From contig OZ037926.1 in the NCBI GenBank assembly GCA_964035575.1, positions 930,001-994,000 on the forward strand: a stretch of 64,000 nt of DNA, written 5' to 3'. The position numbers and the translations under genes were made by a program. Shown here one piece after another: positions 13,402 to 22,800 of this stretch. Positions within the stretch are counted from its first letter, which is position 1; every line of letters begins with the position of its first letter. The DNA comes from Rhynchopus sp. YZ270_cl-10 (Eukaryota > Euglenozoa > Diplonemea > Diplonemida > Diplonemidae). A model generated the notes under the pieces. It had not been told where the DNA came from and did no database searches. It saw nothing but the letters and a program-made list of their open reading frames with translations.

Positions 13402-15666
13402 ATGGATACGAATGATGTCACCTGCAACCAGGTTGACGTCGAGATGCGCATAGTTGAGTACGAGAAGGTCAAGGGGAAGTACATCACCCTTGAGGAACAG
13501 ATGGAGTCCTTCTGCAAGAGCGCGGACTGGGTGCAGAAGATGGGCTCCTGGGTTGAAGGGAGTCTTGCACGGATAGAGGAGATGCAGCGTGACTGCTACA
13601 CCAATATGCAGCTCATGGATGAATGTGTTGCTGTACGCCCTGGGTCGTACTGGACATCTAAGGTTCTTGCGAAGCACTGCTCTCTGATGCTCGACGAACG
13701 CCGCTTGATACGCAAAGAGGAAAACGACATCCTACCGCACAACAAACCCTCCTGGTCCGACGTAATCAAGCTCACCTCGACCCTCACCAATCTGAAGACA
13801 AAGGGTTTTATTAGTGTCAAACAAGTCAAGTTTCTGGAGCAGGTCGAACAGCACCTCAAAGGTGTGTTCTTTGAGGGTAGGGAGCTGCGCCGTATCACAG
13901 ACGCGCTTGCAACAAAGCTTAGCGAGGAGATTGAGCAGCAGACCATCACGGCAGACCTGACGAAGCACGAAAACGTCATCGCCGATCTGCTCCCTGACCT
14001 GGAGAACTGTGAGACGCTTCTGGAGGCAGCGCTGCTGAACGGTGATATGTCCATGGCAGAGGAGATCTCGTATAACCAAATTGCGCTCCACGAACGTCTT
14101 CTCCGCATTGTGCAGGAGCAGTACCCCATCATCCGCAAGAGGCAGGAGGACAGTCGTGAGTTCAAGCGTCGTCGTCGGTGGGCGATCTTCCGCATGGCGA
14201 ACCGCGACGTAGCGAGTGTGGTGGAACTGAAGCACCGTCAGATCGAGGCCTGCGAAGAAGACATCCAACGCATCAAAACGCAGGTCGAGAACTACTCGCA
14301 AGACGACGTCGGGCAGCGCCGCAGGCACGACCTCGATGCAGCCGAGAGCGACCGCTACCTCAAGGAGAACACAGAGAGGCAGGAGGCGCTCTGGCGCAAG
14401 GTCACCGAGCTTTGCTCCGAAATCAAGACCGCGCAAGAGGAGCTCGCAGACCTAGCCTCTGCGAGGCGAAAGGAAGTTGCACGACGTGCGTTGCTTCGGG
14501 AGAAAGAGGAGGGGCGCCGCTCCGGCCACACTGCCTTTGTGACTGTCGCTGACGCGTACACAGCGAACCTCGAGGCCACGATAGAGAATGCTGAGAAGGC
14601 GAAAGACATCTGTCTTGCCATTAATGACTTCATCCTTGACGGCTGCGACTCCGTAGCACTCAAGTTCGACCGCACCGAGAGCGTTCTGAGCGACATGGCG
14701 AACCGTGTGAACAGGCAGTACCTGAAGCAGTTCACTGACTACTACCTTTCCGTGGGGCGGCTGAGGCACAGGAAACTGAAGAAAAAAGAGCAGCTCGACC
14801 GCACCGTTGCAGACAACCACGTACGTCTTGAGCTTGCCCTTGACTCCATTGACCCCCTCGCGAAGCGGCACGCATGCAACAAAGCAGAGGGCCTCCGCCA
14901 GCGGCAGTCCGTTGAACAAGAGCTCGAGGCGCTGACCTCCAAGATGGAGGCCTCGTCGAAGGCGTTTGAGGAGGTGTCTGAGTCGCTCAGGGAGCTTGGC
15001 ATTCCATTTGTGCATCCGAAGATGATTCTTGACAAGTCGTGCGAGGACCGGGACAACAAGATTCTTGAATACCGAGACATGGTGAACGTCACTGAGGAGA
15101 AGATGGACTCGATGTTAGAGCAGGAGGCGCACTCCATTGCACAGGAACGTGAACAGCACGTCATTAAGGTGCGTGCTTCGAAGCAGGCACATCGCACGAG
15201 GCAGTTCCAGCCGAAGGCACCACCGCATCCGCAGGTTGGTGGGGGCGGGTCGGTCACCAACCATACTCTCTCAAAATACCAGGCTGCATCGTACAAACGG
15301 TACCGGCAGTTATGCGACAATGTGCTTGACAAGCAGGATCCGGAACAGGACGGTACAGAGCCGAAGCCGCCTCAGGATGCTTCGCAGGCCCCGCCACCAG
15401 GACCGCTTGATGCAAACGAGAGCGAAGAACCGCCAGCCCCAGCGAAGGGCGGGAACTACCTCCCTGCACGTCTAGAGGGCTGTGTCGTAGTAGGCATGTA
15501 CTCCTACCGAGCCGCCTCGGGCGACGAGCTCACATTCAATGCAGGAGACAAAATAGTTGTCATCAACGAAGGCACAGAAGAGGGCTGGCACTACGGAATA
15601 TGCAACCAACGGACCGGGCTCTTCCCATGCAACTACGTTACGCTAGCAGCAGATGAACAGACCTGA
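13402..15666 (+). CDS. paraflagellar rod-family protein with C-terminal SH3 domain
   Basis: The 754-aa product is almost wholly coiled coil, ending in an SH3 domain. Residues about 200-550 follow the kinetoplastid PFR1/PFR2 pattern recalled from memory: GDMSMAEEI, DGCDSVALKFD, an LxLALDSIDPLAK block and GIPFVHP (about 532-538), in the same order and at similar spacing. The SH3 domain (about 695-749) shows GMYSYRAASGDELTF, GDKIVVI, GWHYG and GLFPCNYV. A Pro/Gln-rich linker separates the two. PFR proteins form the lattice beside the axoneme in Euglenozoa; an SH3 domain would dock proline-rich partners there. The N-terminus (SYWTSKV, DERRLIRKEE) is also coiled coil. The ATG at 13402 opens the frame. 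This gene is the main lineage marker in the window. A MITE lies 24 bases after the stop. Confidence 0.85.
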   Translation: MDTNDVTCNQVDVEMRIVEYEKVKGKYITLEEQMESFCKSADWVQKMGSWVEGSLARIEEMQRDCYTNMQLMDECVAVRPGSYWTSKVLAKHCSLMLDERRLIRKEENDILPHNKPSWSDVIKLTSTLTNLKTKGFISVKQVKFLEQVEQHLKGVFFEGRELRRITDALATKLSEEIEQQTITADLTKHENVIADLLPDLENCETLLEAALLNGDMSMAEEISYNQIALHERLLRIVQEQYPIIRKRQEDSREFKRRRRWAIFRMANRDVASVVELKHRQIEACEEDIQRIKTQVENYSQDDVGQRRRHDLDAAESDRYLKENTERQEALWRKVTELCSEIKTAQEELADLASARRKEVARRALLREKEEGRRSGHTAFVTVADAYTANLEATIENAEKAKDICLAINDFILDGCDSVALKFDRTESVLSDMANRVNRQYLKQFTDYYLSVGRLRHRKLKKKEQLDRTVADNHVRLELALDSIDPLAKRHACNKAEGLRQRQSVEQELEALTSKMEASSKAFEEVSESLRELGIPFVHPKMILDKSCEDRDNKILEYRDMVNVTEEKMDSMLEQEAHSIAQEREQHVIKVRASKQAHRTRQFQPKAPPHPQVGGGGSVTNHTLSKYQAASYKRYRQLCDNVLDKQDPEQDGTEPKPPQDASQAPPPGPLDANESEEPPAPAKGGNYLPARLEGCVVVGMYSYRAASGDELTFNAGDKIVVINEGTEEGWHYGICNQRTGLFPCNYVTLAADEQT

Positions 15667-15689
15667 GACCGGAAAATATTTGAGAACAT

Positions 15690-16328
15690 CAGGCCCTTAG
15701 GGTGGTACTTTTTGCTGGTCAGCGGACCAGCAACCCTAGGTATTGCTGGTCCGGGTCTAAAAAAAAATAACAATAGATTTTTTTTGAGATTTTTTTTTGA
15801 GAATCCCACCAGAACAGTCGGGTGTGTCACAGATGCAGAGACCCTGGGGGCTCAAGGGTACACCGTGGGAGACCAGAACGCGACTCAATTGGTCAAACGC
15901 CGAAGGAAAAGGAAGCATGCAGCATGGCGAAATAAAAAAAGTAGCGTACCGTGCGCCTGCGGCGCAATCTTGCCAACCCACCTTCCTATGACATAGTTTG
16001 ACAGTTAAAATGTGCCATTTTAAGGGAATTTTTTTGAAATGTTGCGTACCGTGGCTTCGCCTGGAACCTTTGGGTGCCATGACCGCCGCTTCTTTTATAG
16101 ATGTACTGAGGTTACTGATACGAAGGCTGACACCCACTATGGCTTGTGGTTCACCCTCCCCACCCGCCTTTCACGATTTTGTGCATCAGAGGGGAGAAAG
16201 CGCGTCACCTCCCTGCAGTGGCAGGTTTTTTTACCACTGTGTGCTTTTCACCTGTTTTTTGCATTGACCAGCAAACCGGGTTTGGACCAGCAGTTGGCGG
16301 CTACCCCCCCGACCACCCTAAGGCCCTG
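15690..16328. mobile_element. hAT-type MITE (639 bp) with 8-bp target duplication
   Basis: The ends CAGGCCCTTAGGGTGG and CCACCCTAAGGCCCTG (one mismatch) are flanked by GAGAACAT on both sides (15682-15689 and 16329-16336). Inside are GCTGGTC/GACCAGC inverted repeats near both ends and the shared module (15911-16087). No coding potential is evident. Confidence 0.92.
15911..16087 (+). repeat. interspersed GCGTACCGTG module, copy c
   Basis: Plus-orientation copy. Here similarity to copy d (50432-50586) extends further upstream, to about 15868 (AACGCGACTCAATTGGTCAA), and similarity to copy a extends downstream (CTCAGTACAT read in reverse). The ancestral block is therefore nearer 240 bp. Confidence 0.9.
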
Positions 16329-16336
16329 GAGAACAT

Positions 16337-16868
16337 CAAAATTAAAAAAAAAATGAGTTACCCTTTCAGTTGAACTCTCTCTCTCTCTCCTTTACACTAA
16401 TTCTTAACCGCGGGTGTTTTTTCCACTATGTTTATGACATTATCATGTCGTCTACCTACGTGTTCTAGTTAGACCATATTTACCAAGGTCAAATATCTCT
16501 TATATTTTCTAAAAAAATGCGGCATTTAATTTTTGTGGCATTTTCTCCTCCTCTGCCACCCTCAAAGCAATATATACTCTCACTACCCCTCTCTCCACCC
16601 CCCTTTTTTTTATGTGACACAACATATCGCAACACAACCCATCATTCATCTCTCGCTCTCTCGCCTCTCTTACTCGCTTTTTGAAGTTGATGTTTTGCAC
16701 AACAACGTTATTGCAATCAGTGTCTGGCTAAACACCATTCAGGAGCTTAGCTTTTTCATATGCATAGCTTTTCTTTGCTATTCGTGTTTCTCAGGTTGTG
16801 CTTCAAAGATACACTCCTCATCTAATAAAACCCGTATCTTTTACAGAATTTCCAAAAGGTTTTTAAAA
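16337..16868. other. spacer and 5' region of the 97-aa gene
   Basis: No gene is seen. There is a (CT)n run at about 16377-16391, then AT-rich sequence and pyrimidine-rich blocks. TATCTTTTACAG ending near 16846 is a good splice acceptor just before the start codon. Confidence 0.5.
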
Positions 16869-17162
16869 ATGTCTGAGGTGCACCGTGCTCTGCAGGTTAA
16901 GGCGTGTGAGGAGTACAGACTGGCGGATGTTGCAAGGGAGCAGGCAGCGGACTGCCAGATGCAGGGTCATGTGTCTGCGGCCAACGCGACTGGTGCTGCA
17001 GTGGAATCAGACATCGGCAGACTTGCAGGGGAGATCCGCGCTCTTGCCGGCGACCGCGAGGCCCGCGAAGCACACCACAACGCGAACGCCGTCCACCCCT
17101 ACAGATACAAAGACGCCACACACAACCACCCCCCTTCCTCGCAGTACATGAGCTACTATTGA
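16869..17162 (+). CDS. small unknown protein, 97 aa
   Basis: The protein starts MSEVHRALQVKACEEYRLAD and ends QYMSYY. It is predicted mostly helical, with repeated Ala-rich segments (VAREQAADCQMQGHVSAANA, then IGRLAGEIRALAGDREAREA) resembling a single long amphipathic helix, and a His/Asn/Pro-rich tail. No signal peptide or membrane segment. GC-rich third positions and a clean acceptor upstream (TTTTACAG, about 16846) support a real gene. I do not recognise the family. A flagellar or cytoskeletal role is only suggested by its neighbours, alpha-tubulin and the PFR-like gene. Confidence 0.65.
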   Translation: MSEVHRALQVKACEEYRLADVAREQAADCQMQGHVSAANATGAAVESDIGRLAGEIRALAGDREAREAHHNANAVHPYRYKDATHNHPPSSQYMSYY

Positions 17163-17904
17163 TCACCCTCTTTGGGTTTATGAGAAGGCCGCGTGAGAAA
17201 TTCTCCAAGCAGGTTGTGAAACCGCCTCAGTTCTCTTACGGTACGGACCACTCACGTCCCACCCTTTGCATGCGTTCGACTGAGATGCACGTTTGGTACT
17301 CTTTTTTCTCCCCTCGCCGGTCCAATACCGTGTGTTGTGGAGTGGCGAAATCCGTTTAAGGCGGCCCTTACATTACTTCATCGGAAAACGTTTTTTTTTG
17401 CCATTTCACAATGATTATTATTTACTTTTTTATGTGGATCCCTCACCTGAAGTGAGACGCACATTCATCGCTTTTTTTATTATTATTTTTGTTTGCTGGT
17501 ACCTGCATCCACAGAGGCGTTTGTACCTTCAACAATGACACATTTCCCCATCCACCCCGGCCTGTTTCCCCGCCATCCACCGGGAGAGAGTTTTGCTTTG
17601 CCCATTCATGGGCTTATCGAGCCATCCATCTTTCTCCCTCTCTTTAGAATTTGTACCACTTTCCCCTTCACACCCTCCTTACATTGTAAAAAAGCACTCG
17701 AAGCACTTGGTATGCATTCCAGTGAAATGTAAAAAAAAGACAAAAGATAACCACACCAAACTCTTTTTCACACTCCCTACCCCCCTTCCCCCCCTACCCC
17801 CCTCTCCCCGCCCCCCACAATTAAGTAGCGAACGGCATCCCAGATCCCCCTTATTGGTTATCGGGGGGGTTCTTCTTTTGGGGGAGGATTTTTTTTTTTT
17901 TGGG
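17163..17904. other. spacer before the methyltransferase gene
   Basis: No gene is seen. It contains an H3 hairpin (17498-17540). It is pyrimidine-rich from 17750, with long C/T runs, then G-rich and T-rich runs just before the start codon at 17905. Confidence 0.5.
17498..17540 (+). repeat. H3 hairpin element
   Basis: Outer stem GGTAC (17498-17502) / GTACC (17523-17527) encloses CTGCATCCACAGAGGCGTTT, followed by TTCAAC. Other H3 copies have GTGC/GCAC at the same place, so the outer stem changes on both sides together. Confidence 0.7.
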
Positions 17905-19035
17905 ATGGGAGAGGTTACGGGAGTTGAAGAGGTCAACGCTGTGGGAGGGTTGCTTGTTGTTCCAGAGGGGGAACGGGTGGTACGGGGAACGGTGTGTGTC
18001 CAGGTCAATGGACTGCGGGTTATAAGGAGAAAGGAGTTGTCACGCAGCCTTGTGGTTCTGACTGCGGTTGCGGCAGAGGGGGCTGAGATACCTCCTGGCA
18101 CCCCAACACTGACCGTTAGCGTAGAACGATCCCAGCTGTTTCCTCCGCACCCTGAGAGCTCCAAGGTGTTGGCCTTATGCCCCCCTATTGGGTCAACCAT
18201 CTCCGTCTCTGGTGTCCCAGAGAGAACCGCCCGCGGTGTGGTAGGCATATGCTGCACCTCTGCCCCCATAGTGGTCCACCGCGCAGAAGGCGTTCCAATG
18301 CGCAAAGTAGGAGCAGGGTGCCTCACCTCAGAGAGGCGGAGTGTCTGCAAAAAGGCATGGGCCCTTTCAATCCATGGGTTAGGGCAAGGGTGTAGGGATG
18401 CACACTGTCTCTTCCGGCATGACTTTGAGGATGCACCGGGGATGTTGCTGGGTGCGACGCAACAGACTGCGGTGTGTGGGGAGGTTGTATCGAAGAAGGA
18501 AAGATTCAAATTGTTTGCAGAGTTCTTGCATGAGAGGTATGGGGAGCGGTTTGGGGATGGGTGTGTGGTGGATGTGGCAGGCGGGCGGGGGATGCTTGGT
18601 GTTGCGTTGTCTAAGCTTGGTGCGGTGAACACTGTGGTGTTTGACCCTTCTGCGCATGGGAGGGATTCGCGTACGACAGCACAGCGGGTTTCCTCTGGGG
18701 TAACCCGCTTCAGAGAAGAGGTTTCCGCCGGCAGTCATTCCCCCGAGGTATCCCGCGTCATGTCCTCTGCCAGTCTCGTTGTCGGCATGCACCCCGACGA
18801 GGCCACAGACGACATCGTCTTTCTTGCCCTCCAGCACAACCTCCCTTTCGCAGTGGTGCCCTGCTGTGTGTTCCCCTCCCTCTTCGCACACCGTCGCCTC
18901 GCGTCAGGCGCATCAGTCAACACAACCCCGGAGCTCCTACAATACCTCAAGGAGACGGCCGCAAAGCAGGGGGTGCAAACAGCCGTCACATCCCTGCCCT
19001 TTAAAGGCAGCAATACTGTGCTATATTCTCTTTGA
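17905..19035 (+). CDS. SAM-dependent methyltransferase with OB-like and CCCH parts
   Basis: A 376-aa protein in three parts. Residues 1-135 look like one or two small beta-barrel (OB-like) units, with alternating V/G-rich strands such as GTVCVQVNGLRVIRR and STISVSGVPERTARGVV. A CCCH-like zinc knuckle follows at about 148-172 (C148, then CRDAHCLFRH). The C-terminal Rossmann methyltransferase has motif I VVDVAGGRGMLG (221-232), the acidic end VVFDPS, GMHPDEATD (294-302) and VVPCCVFP (317-324), ending in LPFKGSNTVLYSL. OB plus CCCH suggests RNA, probably tRNA, as substrate (inference); the Trm13 and Trm44 families offer loose parallels. The ATG at 17905 is used because upstream frame residues are Pro/Ser-rich UTR-like sequence. 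An internal Met cannot be excluded. Confidence 0.75.
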   Translation: MGEVTGVEEVNAVGGLLVVPEGERVVRGTVCVQVNGLRVIRRKELSRSLVVLTAVAAEGAEIPPGTPTLTVSVERSQLFPPHPESSKVLALCPPIGSTISVSGVPERTARGVVGICCTSAPIVVHRAEGVPMRKVGAGCLTSERRSVCKKAWALSIHGLGQGCRDAHCLFRHDFEDAPGMLLGATQQTAVCGEVVSKKERFKLFAEFLHERYGERFGDGCVVDVAGGRGMLGVALSKLGAVNTVVFDPSAHGRDSRTTAQRVSSGVTRFREEVSAGSHSPEVSRVMSSASLVVGMHPDEATDDIVFLALQHNLPFAVVPCCVFPSLFAHRRLASGASVNTTPELLQYLKETAAKQGVQTAVTSLPFKGSNTVLYSL

Positions 19036-19236
19036 GACGATCTGCATGGAGAGGGGTGGGGGTGGGGGTGGGGGTGATGGTTTTGTTCCTATGCAGTATA
19101 GCCGGGTGGGGGCAGTGGGGTGGGGCTGTTAGGAGGGTCGCTGATGTGTTGTTTATGGTAGGCCAGTCGGTGCCTGCATCAACGATTTTAATGAAACAGG
19201 AGTTACTGCCTGTAAGCAGGAAAACAGCCAAGTGTC

Positions 19237-19280
19237 AGTGCCTGCGTCCAAGAGGCGTTTGCGCCAATTCACGTTTATTT
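19237..19280 (+). repeat. H3 hairpin element
   Basis: AGTGCCTGCGTCCAAGAGGC, then GTTTGCGCCAATTCACG. The outer stem is GTGC/GCGC (one G-U pair) and the inner stem is CGTC/GGCG around CAAGA. It lies 200 bases after the methyltransferase stop. Confidence 0.65.
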
Positions 19281-19578
19281 GAGTGGTTAACTGCGAGGTG
19301 TACAACGACCAGAGTGTCCCTCAAGATACAATAACCCACTAAACACCTCTTCATCGCTCTGCCCCTGTGCGACCGACCATTCGCATTCTTATTACGGGAA
19401 GGTAGTTGAACTGTTGAGGGAGAAGCAAATACACAAATTTATTATTTTAAAAGGCGTCCTGCGACGCGAGTTAGGCTCATCTTAGCCTCTTCTTTGTAGA
19501 GACTGCGTGGTTCGGATTCACTTTCATGCAAAGGTACACGTCATCAGTCTGGCGAGGCATTTGTCGTGCAAGCTTTTC

Positions 19579-19618
19579 GATGACTAAGCACGAGAGGCTT
19601 CGGCTCCTCTTACCAACC
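19579..19618 (+). repeat. H1 hairpin element
   Basis: TGACTAAGCACGAGAGGCTT followed by CGGCTCCTCTTACC. The loop ACGAGAG is exact; the right arm has one change from the family stem CTAAGC/GCTTAG. Confidence 0.65.
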
Positions 19619-19878
19619 TTTTCCTTTTTTATTTGCTTGCCACGGTATTATGATACGGCCCTTCCCTTTCCCTCTTCTTGCCACATCACGAATCATCAGA
19701 CACTTGGAAGGCCAACTGAAAACAGATTTCCCCCTCCGTTTTCGCACCATTCTCCTCTTCACACCCTCTCTCCCACTCCCAACTCAAACAGAGGGGTCAC
19801 TTACACAGGCAACACACACCCCCCCTTCCCTTCCTCCTTTCTTCAAATTACCCTTTTTTTGCAAGGTGGCGTCTTTCT

Positions 19879-22800
19879 ATGAACGATGGCAGAGGCCGTG
19901 TGGCGGACTTGCAGGAGGTGAGGTCGCCTCATGCGTACCCAGATGACGCGACACAGTCTTCTGCTCCTTCATACCACAACGGGACACACCTTAACGCGGA
20001 AGTCCAGGAACCACGGAAACATGGTTCGGGAGATGCCTTCTTTGCACACCTCCCCGACGCAGGCCCCATCGCTGCGACCTGCCTGCTCAACACCCATCCC
20101 GACAAGGTTCTCCGCCGTCTAGGAATCATCGAGGGCCACGCAATCTCAAAGTTTGGCCACGACGAGTTGGTCTTCTCTGCAGTACAACAGAAGTGGCTTT
20201 CATGCGCAACGCATAAGGCCGCAAAGCCTTGGGGATTCAAACGACGCTGGGATAAAACACCAAAGGGGGTGATTCACGTTGTTGGACAGGCATTATGGAT
20301 TCCTGCGATCAGCGATGGGAAGAAAACGGTGGATGCGGTTATCAAAGAACGGGTTGAACGGGAGATTCTCCGGCGCGAGGATAAGGAGAGGTGCAAGGTA
20401 CCTGAGGTACTCTCCCCATACGAGGAGGCACGCCTTATTGAGCAGTACATCGTGTACAGTCTGCCGCAGGCTGCAAAGCGTACAGAGACGTGCATAGTGT
20501 GCAACGGAAGCGGCCGTCTAGCCGACCACATAGGACTGGGGGTGCACAGCCTCCAAGACGAAGGTGTCAGTGGAGGTGTTCCTGTGACCGAAATTCGGCA
20601 AGGCCACATCCTCGCCCTTGGCATATCCAACACCTTCGAAAACCTCTCCCCCTCCCTCACCCACCATCTCGTAGTCGAGAACGACACAACCTGCACCGCA
20701 GAGCAAGAGGCGCCAATAGGAAAGCGAGAATGGATAAAAGTCCGCACCCGGCAACTCGGTGTAGGGAAGGTTCTTAAATTGAAACGTGGCGAAGAAAACG
20801 TGGACGAACCTGCAGGGCGGAGGCAGTCAGATATCTTTGAGGACGGCTTCAATCGGGACCACTTTGTTCTTATTGAGCCTGATGAGGAGGCGTTGGGGTT
20901 TTTTAAGTGGCGGCGGAAACGACCTGAATGCAAAGGCTTTGTGTGTCAATATGCGCATGATGGGGACACACACAACACACACCCTACCTTCGAAGTCTTT
21001 CAACAAGACGGCATGAACGCTACGGACTTAACACTTCTTTCCACCCCACCACCTTCATTAGCAGCACTCCTACGACGGGTGTGCCAATGCGGGAAGGATA
21101 TGGCGCCTTTAGAGGTTTCACGCTGTGTATGCGGTAAGATGGACTACGAGCACGTCTCATGGCATGAGAAGCGGCGGCAGCTCTTGGCGTTAAGGAAGAA
21201 CGGTCTTCTTAAGAGCGCTGAGGTGATCGACCACCTTGCGTTCTACTGCTGCAAAGTGTCTTCTGCTGTGTCGCGGCGGGATGCGGAGGATTTCAAACAC
21301 CGTTTGTTAGTGATTCTTTCAAAGGGATATTCCGAAAGCTTTGTCTCAAAGAACATTCGTAGAGAGGACGCAAAAATGCGTGCCCCGCCGCGTTCGCATG
21401 TCCCTGTTGTGACAGTCCTCGTCGGCGGTGATTTGTACGAGAAATTCAACATCGCAAAGCACATCCACCGTCGCTGGGCTTTGATTGTCGTAGAAGGGAG
21501 CGGTGGGTTCGCAGATTTACTATGCGGTATTATAGATAAAGTGCAGCATATTGTGTTGAAGAATATGGCAAAGGAGATTGCAAAGGAGAAGCAGGAGGCA
21601 GGGCTGACCCAAGAGGAGACAGCACAAGAGGCACAACCGTCCGGGGCAAGCAACAGCGGGAACAGGAAGGTGACGTGCGCGGCGGGGCTTGACGACTTCA
21701 GGGTGTTTCTCTCGGGTATAGACGCGCTCACAGCGGAGATCATCATTAATGGGCAGGTCGACATAGTCAGAAAGGGGGTCAGCCCGCAGGAAGTCGTGCG
21801 CAAAGTGGAAAACGCGCTGATGGGGAATGAGGTCCTGACCAAGGCGTGGTACCTCTACGCGCTCTGGCTGAAGAACTCCGAACGGCAGGAACGATCCTAC
21901 TTCTTCTTTGAGTTCCTCATCATCACGCTTTCCACCGCACTGACGGCGTTGGTGGTGCTGGGCACGTTCATGGAGTTGTATTGGAACCGGCACGATATAG
22001 AACCCCCACAGATGCTTCCGGATGAGGCAAACCTGCTGCTCTATTTGTGGATGTTTTTGAAATGGTCTGTGATCATTTTGCCGATCTTTTTGACAGGGAT
22101 TCTTGCGGTGTCGCGCATTGCGCAGCCAGGGCCGAAGTGGGTTTCGTTGAAGTCGTGTGCAGAGAAGCTGCTGTCGGAGATCTATATGTACCGCACGCGG
22201 ACGAAGCAGTACTCACGCAGGGCGGTGTCGAAGCATATCCGGTCCAATATACCGCCGGTGTACACGACACCGGAGGAGCTGTTGCAGCAGCGTGCGGTGG
22301 AGCACATTGACTCGCTTAGTCAGTGCGAGGTTGCGAATGTGACACTGAAGCCGTACAAAGGACCACTGCCGCCTCCGTGGATACGCTCTGCAGGCGACTC
22401 TGGGTACGGCCTGCTTGCACCCGATTTGTACAGAGAGATCCGCCTCGACCACACCATCAAGTCTGTGGACAGACGTGCCAGTATCACGAACATCAAGTTC
22501 CAGACGGCCTCCAACTTCGTTCTTGTCCTGAACGCCCTCGGCACGCTCCTAGCAGCAACAGCACCGTACGGCTTTGGAGAAATTGCAGTGTGGACCATCC
22601 TGACGGTCTGCCTCGCAACGAACATCTCAAAGTACATAGACGACCATCGCATGAGTCTCGTCCTGAAGCGTCTCAGCACGGCGTCGTACAACCTCAGCAA
22701 CGTCAGCATGTGGTGGACCGGTCTTGGTGCATCGGCCGACAAGCAGGTGCATCGGGACTCCTTGGTGGAGGACACGGAGAACTGCATTCTCGATTTGGAG

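Larger units (their letters stand above)
19036..19878. other. intergenic region with several hairpins
   Basis: No gene is seen. It contains a (GGGGGT)n run at 19053-19076, H3-like elements at about 19169-19216 and 19237-19280, a related AAAAGGCGTCC...GTTAGGCTCATCTTAGCC hairpin at about 19450-19490, and an H1-like element at 19579-19618. A strong pyrimidine tract (19830-19862) and AG lead to the next start codon. Confidence 0.6.
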
